Of a stretch of 64,000 nt of DNA, positions 57,326 to 64,000 are shown one piece after another. The position numbers and the translations under genes are program-made. Every line of letters starts with the position of its first letter. The stretch's first letter is position 1. Below the pieces are notes generated by a model. It ran no database searches. It had not been told where the DNA came from and saw only the letters and a program-made list of their open reading frames with translations. Origin of the DNA: Streptomyces sp. NRRL B-24484 (GTDB lineage Bacteria > Actinomycetota > Actinomycetes > Streptomycetales > Streptomycetaceae); assembly GCF_000717715.1 (NCBI RefSeq), contig NZ_JOAI01000021.1, forward strand, positions 56,584 through 120,583, in the 5' to 3' direction.

Positions 57326-59884
57326 TCAGTCCGTCTTGATGGCGCCCAGGATGTCGAGGCCGGCGGCCCGGCGGGCCGGCCAGATGGCGGCCACCATGCC
57401 CACCACCCCGGCCAGGCCCAGGAAGACCAGCAGCTTGCCGTACGGGAGGACGGTGGCGAGGCCCGGCAGGCTGGACTCCAGGGTGCCGTTGACCGCCCAG
57501 GCCAGGAAGCAGCCGAGCAGGACGCCGATCACCGCGCCGAACATCGAGATCACCACGGACTCCAGGCGGACCATCCGCTTGACGCCCCGGCGGTCCAGGC
57601 CGATCGCCCGCAGCATGCCGATCTCCCGCTTGCGCTCGAAGACCGACATCGCCAGCGTGTTCACCACGCCGAGCACCGCCACCAGCACCGACATCGCCAG
57701 CAGGCCGTACATCAGGTTCAGCATGAAGGTGATGATCTTGCTGAACTCGTCCCGGATGTCCTGCTTGGTCTTCACGTCGATCACCGGGTTGCTGCCGGTG
57801 GCGTCCTTGATGGCCTTCCGCAGGCCGTCGTTCGGGCCGTCGGTGGCCTTCACCAGGATCTGCGTGACGTACGGGTCCTCGCTGTGCTTGAAGACCTCGG
57901 TGTTGGCCATCACGACCGGGGAGAGCAGCTCGTTCTTCCGGAAGACGCCGCCGACGGTGACCTGGGCGGTGCTGCCGTCCGGGTACTCGACCGGCAGGAC
58001 GGAGCCGACCGCCCAGTTGTTGCTCTTCGCCGTCTCGGCCTGGACGAGGACCTGTCCCTGCTTCAACGCGGCCGTGGAGCCGCTGTCCAGGGTGAGCGCG
58101 ACCACCCGGTCGACGGCGCCGGCGTCGACGCCGCTGATCGCCCGCTCGGAGCCGCCGAGCTTCCAGTAGACGTCCGACATCGGGCTGACCGCCGCCACCC
58201 CGGGGACCTTCGCGACCGACGCGGCCAGCTTCGGGTCCGGCGAGATGCCGTTGGCGGTCTTGATGCTGTAGTCCGCCGACATGCTGCTGGTGACCGACCG
58301 GTCGACGGCGTCGCCGACCGAGGCGCCCAGCACCGTGAGCGAGCTGACCAGGGCGAGGCCGATGGTGAGCGCGGCCGCGGTGGCGGCGGTGCGGCGCGGG
58401 TTGCGCACCGCGTTCTGCTGGGCCAGCCGGCCCGCGGTGCCCGCGGCGGCCTGCAGCAGCGGGCCGACCAGGGCGATCACCGGGCGGGACAGCAGCGGCA
58501 GCAGGATGAAGATGCCGATCAGGGCGAGGCCCGCGCCGGCCGCCACCGGCATCCGGCCCGAGGAGTCGCCGGACGCGGCACCGAGCGCCACCAGGCCGAG
58601 GCCGCCGGCCGCGATCAGACCGCCGATGACGTTCCGGACGATCAGGCTCTTCTGTGCGGCGGGCTGGTCGCCGCTGCTCATCGCGGCGACCGGGGCGATC
58701 CGCGAGGCGCGGACGGCGGGCAGCAGCGCGGAGAGCGTCGTCACCACGATGCCGACCACCAGCGAGACCACCACCGTCGCGGGCGCGACCACCAGGGGGC
58801 CGGCCGGCAGGCCCGCGTCCAGCGCGTCGAGCACCGCCCGCATGCCGGCGCCGATGCCGATGCCGGTCGCGAGGCCGGCCGCCGAGGCGACGATGCCGAT
58901 CAGCAGCGCCTCGATCAGCACCGAGCGGGTCACCTGCCCGCGGCCGGCGCCGACCGCGCGCAGCAGCGCCAGCTCACGGGTGCGCTGGGCGACCAGCATG
59001 GTGAAGGTGTTGGCGATGATGAAGATGCCGACGAAGAGCGAGATGCCGGCGAAGGCGAGCAGCGCCGTCTTCATACCGGTGGTGCCGTCGGCGATCATCT
59101 TGGTCTGGCGGTCGGTCAGCTCCTGGCCCGTCTCGGCCTGCATCTGGCCCTCGCCGGGCAGCACGGCGGTGATGCTCCGCAGCAGTTCGTCCTGCGAGGT
59201 GCCGGGCTTCGCGGTGACCGCGACGGTGCTGTACTGGCCGGGCGCGAGCAGCAGCTTCTGTGCGGTGGCCCGGTCGAAGAGGGTCAGCGTGCCGCCCGAC
59301 TCGACCTCCGGGTCGTCGGTGGTGAAGACGCCGACCAGGGTGCGCTCGCTGGCCGGGCCGTCGGACGCGACCCGGACGGTGTCGCCGAGGTGGTAGCCGC
59401 CCTTCTCGGCGGTGCGGCGGTCGAGGGCGATCTCCCGCTCGGCCTGCGGGCCGCGGCCCTCGGCCATCGGGTAGCGGGAGTCCTTGCCGGAGGCGTCCGG
59501 GGCGAAGTTGCTGCCGCGGGAGCTCCAGCCCTCGCCGATCAGGTCGCCCTTGCGGTCGGCCACGCCGACGAAGCCGCTGACGTTGCCGCGGGCCCGCTCC
59601 GTGCCGGGCAGCGCGGCGATCTTCGCGACGGTGTCCTCGGTCAGCTTGCCCCGGTTCGGGCCGCTCCGGTCCTTCGCGCGGAAGGGCGAGTCCGCCACCG
59701 GGTCGGTGACCAGCACGGAGACGTCCGAGTAGCTCTTGGAGAGGCTGTTCTTCATGGCCTCGCCGAGCGTGTCGGAGAAGACCATGGTGCCGGCCACGAA
59801 GGCCGTGCCCAGCAGGACGGCGAGCGCCGTCATCAGCAGTCGGCCCTTGTGGGCCAGCACGTTGCGCAGTGCGGTGCGGTACAT
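57326..59884 (-). CDS. MacB/FtsX-type ABC exporter permease
   Basis: Membrane protein of 852 residues with the duplicated FtsX layout: helix 1 (LLMTALAVLLGTAFVAGTMVF), a large extracellular domain, three helices near 270-410 (LLAFAGISLFVGIFIIANTF, TELALLRAVGAGRGQV), two central helices, a second extracellular domain and three C-terminal helices (MLNLMYGLLAMSVLVAVLGVVNTL; KREIGMLRAIGLDRRGVKRMV). Such proteins are mechanotransmission ABC transporters acting on lipoproteins, peptides or wall enzymes. ATG 59884 is 50 bp after the ATPase gene that powers it. Substrate unknown. Confidence 0.93.
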   Translation of the reverse strand: MYRTALRNVLAHKGRLLMTALAVLLGTAFVAGTMVFSDTLGEAMKNSLSKSYSDVSVLVTDPVADSPFRAKDRSGPNRGKLTEDTVAKIAALPGTERARGNVSGFVGVADRKGDLIGEGWSSRGSNFAPDASGKDSRYPMAEGRGPQAEREIALDRRTAEKGGYHLGDTVRVASDGPASERTLVGVFTTDDPEVESGGTLTLFDRATAQKLLLAPGQYSTVAVTAKPGTSQDELLRSITAVLPGEGQMQAETGQELTDRQTKMIADGTTGMKTALLAFAGISLFVGIFIIANTFTMLVAQRTRELALLRAVGAGRGQVTRSVLIEALLIGIVASAAGLATGIGIGAGMRAVLDALDAGLPAGPLVVAPATVVVSLVVGIVVTTLSALLPAVRASRIAPVAAMSSGDQPAAQKSLIVRNVIGGLIAAGGLGLVALGAASGDSSGRMPVAAGAGLALIGIFILLPLLSRPVIALVGPLLQAAAGTAGRLAQQNAVRNPRRTAATAAALTIGLALVSSLTVLGASVGDAVDRSVTSSMSADYSIKTANGISPDPKLAASVAKVPGVAAVSPMSDVYWKLGGSERAISGVDAGAVDRVVALTLDSGSTAALKQGQVLVQAETAKSNNWAVGSVLPVEYPDGSTAQVTVGGVFRKNELLSPVVMANTEVFKHSEDPYVTQILVKATDGPNDGLRKAIKDATGSNPVIDVKTKQDIRDEFSKIITFMLNLMYGLLAMSVLVAVLGVVNTLAMSVFERKREIGMLRAIGLDRRGVKRMVRLESVVISMFGAVIGVLLGCFLAWAVNGTLESSLPGLATVLPYGKLLVFLGLAGVVGMVAAIWPARRAAGLDILGAIKTD

Positions 59885-59934
59885 GGCTGTGTGAGTCCTG
59901 GAGGTGTGGGTGCGGGCGGTCGGCGGACGCGGTG

Positions 59935-60708
59935 TCAGCTGGTGCGGCCCTTGGCGTCGAAGCGGCGCATGCGGTCCAGGACGGAGTCGGCGGTCGGGGC
60001 GGTGAGCTCGTCCACGATCCGGCCGTCGGCGAGGAACACCACGCGGTCGGCGTACGAGGCCGCGACGGGGTCGTGCGTCACCATCACGACCGTCTGGCCG
60101 AGCTCGCGCACCGAGTTGCGCAGGAAGGAGAGGATCTCCGCGCCGGAGCGGGAGTCCAGGTTGCCGGTCGGCTCGTCGGCGAAGATGATCTCCGGCTTGG
60201 AGGCCAGGGCGCGGGCGCAGGCCACGCGCTGCTGCTGGCCGCCGGAGAGCTGGGACGGGCGGTGCGAGAGCCGGCCGGAGAGGCCGACGGTGTCGACCAC
60301 GCGGTCCAGCCACTGACGGTCCGCCTTGGTGCCGGCGATGTCCATCGGCAGGGTGATGTTCTCCAGCGCGGTCAGCGTGGGCAGCAGGTTGAACGCCTGG
60401 AAGATGAAGCCGATCTTGTCCCGGCGGAGCTTGGTCAGCTGCTTGTCGCGCAGCCCGACGAGCTCCGTCCCGCCGATCGTGGCGGAGCCCGAGGAGACCG
60501 TGTCCAGACCCGCCATGCAGTGCATCAGGGTCGACTTGCCGGAGCCGGACGGACCCATGATGGCGGTGTACTCGCCCTGCCCGAAGGCCACGCTCACGCT
60601 GTCGAGGGCGACCACGCGGGTCTCGCCCTCCCCGTAGACCTTGCTCAGACCGGTGGCGCGGGCGGCCGCCTGGCCGGTGCGGGCGGCGGGTGCGGTCGTC
60701 GTGGTCAC
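59935..60708 (-). CDS. ABC transporter ATP-binding protein (MacB/LolD type)
   Basis: ATPase of 257 residues with Walker A GPSGSGKST (52-60), Q loop IGFIFQAFNLLPTLTALENI, signature LSGGQQQRVACARALA, Walker B IIFADEPTGNLDS and switch VMVTHDP. FQAFNLLPTLTALENI and NLDS are typical of MacB/LolD-type ATPases, which fits the FtsX-like permease next to it. GTG 60708 follows AGGAG. First gene of a two-gene operon. Confidence 0.95.
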   Translation of the reverse strand: MTTTTAPAARTGQAAARATGLSKVYGEGETRVVALDSVSVAFGQGEYTAIMGPSGSGKSTLMHCMAGLDTVSSGSATIGGTELVGLRDKQLTKLRRDKIGFIFQAFNLLPTLTALENITLPMDIAGTKADRQWLDRVVDTVGLSGRLSHRPSQLSGGQQQRVACARALASKPEIIFADEPTGNLDSRSGAEILSFLRNSVRELGQTVVMVTHDPVAASYADRVVFLADGRIVDELTAPTADSVLDRMRRFDAKGRTS

Positions 60709-61014
60709 GGGGGACTCCTGTCGGGAGGGTGCGGATCGTCCATTCGATCCTCCCGTACGTGATCATGGAATCTGTCGACCCGTCGAACGGTTGCGCCGAC
60801 CGCCGCCAGGCGTATCCGGAGGCGGTCCTTCTCCTCCTGCGGTATGACCCCGACCCTGAGAGCCGTTGGCCGGATTTCACCGGGCCGGTGGCCGGATCGC
60901 GAACAGTTCGTCAGATGGCAAGGAAACATGACAACTTCCGGGGGCCGGAACATGCGAAACCGGGACCTCGGCGACTAGGCTCGGGGGCAGCCCGCACGCG
61001 GGCGCGCGGTTCAC
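60709..61014. other. Intergenic region between the ABC exporter and bldA
   Basis: 306 bp without a gene. TAGGCT at 60976-60981 is a good -10 for the tRNA, giving a start near 60988 and a leader of about 27 nt. An inverted CCCGCACGCGGG-type repeat lies between it and the tRNA. Confidence 0.5.
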
Positions 61015-61099
61015 GCCCGGGTGGTGGAACGCAGACACGGGCAGCTTAAAACTGCTTGGCCGCGAGGCCGTGCCGGTTCGAGTCCGGCCCCGGGCACCA
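61015..61099 (+). tRNA. bldA: tRNA-Leu (anticodon UAA), bldA
   Basis: Acceptor GCCCGGG (61015-61021) pairs with CCCGGGC (61089-61095), then A and an encoded CCA. The D stem is GTG/CAC, the anticodon stem is GGCAG/CTGCT around loop CTTAAAA, giving UAA. The class II variable arm folds as GGCC/GGCC, and the T arm is GCCGG-TTCGAGT-CCGGC. It reads the rare UUA codon; in streptomycetes the single such tRNA is bldA, needed for aerial growth and many antibiotics. Confidence 0.95.
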
Positions 61100-61208
61100 G
61101 CGCCACCGCGGCGCCGCAGGAGATCCTCCTCACGGCGTACGCGCGCTCCTTTGCCAAACCATTACCCTGGTTCCGTGGGCAGCGCCGTGCCGCCCCGGAG
61201 GGAATGAG

Positions 61209-62096
61209 ATGAGAAGCAGCAACCCGGTCTTCTCGCGGGAGGGGTCCTTCACCCGCGACGCCGGACACGCGGGGTTCGACACCACCCGGCAGCCCCACGC
61301 CGCCGACCCGTACGCCAACAACCCCTACGCGGCAAACCCCTACGGCGCCAACCCGTACGCGCGTCCCGAGGGCGCCCAGCTGACGGACGACCAGCTCGCC
61401 GAGATGTACCGGGCCCCGTCCGCGGGCCCGGCCCAGACCGGCCGGATGACCATGGACGACGTCGTCGCCCGGACGACGCTCACGCTGCTCGCCCTGGTCG
61501 GCGCCGGCGCCGTCGCCTGGCTCGCGCTGCCGGACGAGGGCTACGGCTTCGCCGCCGGTGCCGCCTTCGCCGCGTTCGTGGTCGGCCTGGTCATCACCTT
61601 CAAGCGCAGCGTCAGCCCGCCGCTGATCCTCGCCTACGCCGCCCTGGAGGGCTTCTTCCTCGGCGCGATCACCAAGGTCTTCAACACGATCTGGCCCGGC
61701 ATCGCCGTCCAGGCCGTGCTCGGCACCGCCGTGGTCTTCGGGGCCATGCTGATCGCGTACAAGAGCGGCCGGATCCGCGTCACCCCCCGGTACACCCGGA
61801 TCGGCCTCGCCATCGCGATGGGCTTCGTCGGCCTGCTGCTGATCAACATGATCGCCTCGATGTTCGGCGCCGACTTCGGCCTGCGCTCCGGCCCGCTCGG
61901 CATCGCGGTCGGCCTGATCGGCATCGCCCTCGGCGCGTTCTTCCTCTCGCTGGACTTCGCCGAGATCGAGCACGCGATCCAGAACGGCGCCCCCGAGCGC
62001 GAGGCCTGGCGCGCCGCCTTCGGCCTCACCCTCTCGCTGGTCTGGATCTACCTGGAGATGCTGCGCCTGATCGCCATCCTCCGCGGCGACGACTGA
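61209..62096 (+). CDS. Bax inhibitor-1/YccA-family membrane protein
   Basis: Seven-helix membrane protein of 295 residues. Residues 1-85 are cytosolic and contain Asn-Pro-Tyr repeats (NNPYAANPYGANPYA). Helices follow from about residue 90 (TLTLLALVGAGAVAWLAL) to the C-terminal LTLSLVWIYLEMLRLIAIL, with family markers AYAALEGFFLGAITKVF and SLDFAEIEHAIQNGAP, the last containing the conserved acidic residue of the TMBIM/YccA family. ATG 61209 follows GGAGGGAATGAG. It lies 110 bp after bldA and before a terminator. Possible calcium or proton leak channel, by family only. Confidence 0.92.
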   Translation: MRSSNPVFSREGSFTRDAGHAGFDTTRQPHAADPYANNPYAANPYGANPYARPEGAQLTDDQLAEMYRAPSAGPAQTGRMTMDDVVARTTLTLLALVGAGAVAWLALPDEGYGFAAGAAFAAFVVGLVITFKRSVSPPLILAYAALEGFFLGAITKVFNTIWPGIAVQAVLGTAVVFGAMLIAYKSGRIRVTPRYTRIGLAIAMGFVGLLLINMIASMFGADFGLRSGPLGIAVGLIGIALGAFFLSLDFAEIEHAIQNGAPEREAWRAAFGLTLSLVWIYLEMLRLIAILRGDD

Positions 62097-62116
62097 CCCG
62101 TCGCCCCTGCACGCCG

Positions 62117-62153
62117 CCGCAGCCCCCGGGAGCACCGCCCCCGGGGGCTGCGG
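62117..62153. terminator. Terminator after the Bax-inhibitor-like gene
   Basis: A perfect 14-bp stem (62117-62130 with 62140-62153) and 9-nt loop. Confidence 0.85.
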
Positions 62154-62209
62154 TGCGTCCGGGTCCGGCCCGGCCCGGACGCACCGCGCGTGCCCGATAC
62201 CCTCGCTGC

Positions 62210-62548
62210 ATGTCCGAAGCGCCCCCGCTGTCCGCCGCCGCCCTGGTCGAGGCCGTCGACCGCCTCGCGGACCGGTTCCGTTCGATGCCGCAGAGCCGGC
62301 TGCTCGCCGCGGTGCCCGGCCACCCGTCCCGCGCGGGAGCCGGCCTGGCCCTGGCCCGCGGCCTGGCCGCGACCGCCCTGGAACTGGAGGGCGAGCCCCC
62401 GCACGAGCTCCCGGACGCCGGCCCGTTCGCGGTCGGCGACCAGCTGGCCGTGGCCGGGCACGACCTGGTGATCGCCGCGCAGGACCGCCCGGAGGCGGTG
62501 GCCGCGGCACTGGCCGCCGTCCGGGAGACCGAGCGGCTCACCGCCTGA
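62210..62548 (+). CDS. Conserved hypothetical protein, 112 residues
   Basis: Small, soluble, mainly helical protein. It has a repetitive Ala/Leu content (LSAAALVEAVDRLADRFRSM; AGAGLALARGLAATALELEG) and a central GPFAVGDQLAVAGHDLVIAAQD. No domain recognised. The ATG at 62210 lies six bases after TACCCT and has no ribosome site, so a leaderless start is likely. Codon use is normal for this genome. A terminator follows. Confidence 0.75.
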   Translation: MSEAPPLSAAALVEAVDRLADRFRSMPQSRLLAAVPGHPSRAGAGLALARGLAATALELEGEPPHELPDAGPFAVGDQLAVAGHDLVIAAQDRPEAVAAALAAVRETERLTA

Positions 62549-62560
62549 GCCACGGGGGAA

Positions 62561-62610
62561 GACCGAGGGCCGGCCGGACGCCCCCGGGGGCGTCCGGCCG
62601 GCCCTCGGTC
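62561..62610. terminator. Very long perfect palindromic terminator
   Basis: A perfect 50-bp palindrome (two 25-bp arms, 62561-62585 and 62586-62610, without spacer) lies between convergent genes. Confidence 0.88.
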
Positions 62611-62631
62611 GGTGTCCTGTCGTCGGGCGGG

Positions 62632-63546
62632 TCAGATGCTCGCGACCACGCGGTCGGCCAGCACGTACACCGCGTCGTCGTCGGTGGAGAAGGTCAGCGA
62701 GTACGAACCGGAGAACCGGGAGCCGCCGAGCAGCCGGACGTCCTCACCGGCCTGGACGGCGTCGATCAGCCGGTACGCCGCCTCGCGGTCGCCCGGGGCC
62801 ACGCAGAGCGTGGTGCCGTCGGCGAAGGCGTACACGTCCAGGGTGCCCAGCGGGCCGGGACGGACGTCGGTGAGGGCAATCTTCTCGTCCGCCAGCACGG
62901 AGAGCCGGGTGTCCGTCCACTCCCGGGACGGGGTCTGGCTCGGCACGAAGTCGGGGTGCGAGGGGTGGCGGCGCGGGTCCGGCGCGACGGCCGGCTCGGC
63001 CTCCGCCTCGGCGTCCAGCAGGCCGGCCTCCAGACCGGTCGCGATCAGGTCGGCCTCGCGACGGGCGCGGGCGTCCGCACCGGCCTCGGCCGGCACCGGG
63101 GAACCGCCCTGCGCGGGGTGGCCGGGGTGCACGCCGCCCTCCGGGCCGCCCTCGTTGATGATGTCCTCGAGCGCGCTGCGCAGCGCCTCGCCGAATCCCG
63201 GGTCCATCGTCCCGTTGTCCGCCGCGGTCTCCGGGCCGGTGGGCCGCGGGAAGAACAGCGGCCATTCCTCGCCGACGCTCAGGAACGGGCCCTCGAACAT
63301 CGGGGCGTCCTCCGCGGCGCGCGCCTCCTGCTCGGCCCAGAACGCCCGGGCCTCGGTGATCTCCCGCTCCCGGTCCGCCGCGAGTGCCTCGGTGACCGCC
63401 CGGCGTATCGCCGCCTCGTCGAGGGCGGTGCCGTCGGGTGCGGTCCGCCGCTCCTCCAACCGGCGTGAGAGCGCACGGACCTGGAGCAGCACGACAGTGG
63501 CGACGACGATGAGGATCAGCAGCAGAGAGATGTAGACGACGCTCAC
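62632..63546 (-). CDS. Membrane-anchored hypothetical protein
   Basis: Protein of 304 residues with one N-terminal helix (VVYISLLLILIVVATVVLL), a coiled-coil stretch (LSRRLEERR ... ALAADREREITEARAFWAEQEARAAED), an acidic/Pro-rich middle and a folded C-terminal domain (DVYAFADGTTLCVAPGDREAAYRLIDAVQ ... SYSLTFSTDDDAVYVLADRV) of unknown type. The short N-out start suggests that the bulk is cytosolic. GTG 63546 follows AAGGAG. Unusual palindromes lie upstream. Function unknown. Confidence 0.8.
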   Translation of the reverse strand: MSVVYISLLLILIVVATVVLLQVRALSRRLEERRTAPDGTALDEAAIRRAVTEALAADREREITEARAFWAEQEARAAEDAPMFEGPFLSVGEEWPLFFPRPTGPETAADNGTMDPGFGEALRSALEDIINEGGPEGGVHPGHPAQGGSPVPAEAGADARARREADLIATGLEAGLLDAEAEAEPAVAPDPRRHPSHPDFVPSQTPSREWTDTRLSVLADEKIALTDVRPGPLGTLDVYAFADGTTLCVAPGDREAAYRLIDAVQAGEDVRLLGGSRFSGSYSLTFSTDDDAVYVLADRVVASI

Positions 63547-63911
63547 GGAATGTACTCCTTGCGAGGAGTGGAACGGGGTTGCACGTCCACACTGCCGTAT
63601 GAGGGGCGGTTACTGCAGTGGTGGATGTCCCATTAATGGGGAACTTCCGCTCTTGTCCCCAAATTGTTAGGTACTACCTGTCGACGGAGCGGAGTCGAGC
63701 CATTCCGCTCCGTCGACGAAACGGCCCGGAAATGCAAAATCAAGGGCCGGACCACGTTTCGCGTGTGATCCGGCCCTCAATTACGGAGTGTCACTCCGAA
63801 CGGGTGGTCCCCCACCCTTCGTGCGGCGTGTCGCGCAGGACCGACCCGCCTCGCGTGCTCAGCTCAGCCACCCGTGTCTGCTGTCGCGCTGGGCTTCGCC
63901 TGCGCTGCGGT
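63547..63911. other. Palindrome-rich intergenic region
   Basis: 365 bp without a gene. It contains CCCATTAATGGG (63629-63640, perfect), a 13-bp perfect stem with a 12-nt loop (63680-63692 with 63705-63717), the thiolase terminator at 63743-63777 and CGGAGTGTCACTCCG (63784-63798). The part around 63600-63680 is notably A+T-richer than the rest of the window and probably holds the promoter of the minus-strand gene. Confidence 0.55.
63743..63777 (-). terminator. Terminator of the thiolase gene
   Basis: A 9-bp stem (63743-63751 with 63769-63777) with an inner CACG/CGTG stem. On the minus strand it is followed by a T-rich TTGATTTTGC. Confidence 0.75.
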
Positions 63912-64000
63912 TCAGCTGAGTCGTTCGATGACCATGGCCATGCCCTGGCCGCCGCCGACGCACATGGTCTCCAGGCCGAACTGCTTGTCGTGCCACTGGA
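63912..64000 (-). CDS. Acetyl-CoA C-acetyltransferase (thiolase), C-terminal end only
   Basis: The last 28 codons of a gene that continues beyond the window. The residues QWHDKQFGLETMCVGGGQGM followed by AMVIERLS match the thiolase C-terminal signature, in which the Cys of MCVGGGQG is the catalytic acid/base and GGGQG the oxyanion-loop segment. Thiolases condense or cleave acyl-CoA units in beta-oxidation and polyester metabolism. Short but distinctive. Confidence 0.9.
   Translation of the reverse strand, partial: QWHDKQFGLETMCVGGGQGMAMVIERLS

Overview
This window is very GC-rich, has almost exclusively G/C third codon positions, uses many GTG starts and ATGA/GTGA gene overlaps, and carries a tRNA-Leu(UAA) whose identity matches bldA. 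It is chromosomal DNA of a Streptomyces/Kitasatospora-type actinomycete. From memory, the backbone order (tam/tamR, desaturase, tRNA-Gln, glmU, prs, rplY, pth, ppc ... mfd, ABC transporter, bldA ... eno, divIC, ppx, ndh) resembles the central core of streptomycete chromosomes, with accessory blocks inserted.

Layout. 1-3.3 kb: end of galactokinase, a LuxR-type response regulator and a soluble CapD-like sugar dehydratase. 3.3-7.5 kb: the divergent tamR/tam pair with palindromic operators, then a minus-strand desaturase-TetR-DMT transporter operon with its own palindromes. 7.6-18.2 kb: tRNA-Gln, glmU, prs, rplY (with a structured leader), a DNA-alkylation-repair-like protein, pth, a small membrane protein, a frameshifted remnant, ppc and an orphan histidine kinase. 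18.2-20.5 kb: a membrane acyltransferase and a YwqJ-deaminase/SUKH-3 pair.

20.8-27.0 kb: a tightly overlapping five-gene operon (Gfo/Idh oxidoreductase, sugar epimerase, DegT aminotransferase, a metallo-beta-lactamase/Rieske protein resembling the UDP-MurNAc hydroxylase NamH, and a second, 3-aminotransferase-like DegT enzyme). With a WbpA-type nucleotide-sugar dehydrogenase at 31.9-33.2 kb it suggests an amino-sugar nucleotide pathway whose N-acyl group may be hydroxylated. 27.1-30.6 kb: two composite proteins joining nuclease or deaminase toxin folds to SUKH/immunity-like domains. 30.7-37.4 kb: a DivIVA-like coiled-coil protein, the dehydrogenase and mfd. 37.5-40.5 kb: a type VII-secretion-like locus with a WXG100-like protein, an amidase effector, and three related small membrane proteins separated by an orphan fragment of the effector's C terminus.

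41-53 kb: DUF4352 lipoprotein, solitary N6-adenine DNA methylase, membrane protein plus Ser/Thr kinase, SurA-like lipoprotein, MazG, a short Rossmann protein, a P450, an Rpf/LysM protein behind a c-di-AMP (ydaO) riboswitch, and eno. 53-64 kb: divIC, DUF501 and ppx/gppA; NDH-2 with an upstream Rex-type site; a MacB-type ABC exporter; bldA; a Bax-inhibitor-like membrane protein; two unknown proteins; and the last codons of a thiolase. Strong G+C hairpin terminators separate most units. I saw no CRISPR array, IS element or phage genes.
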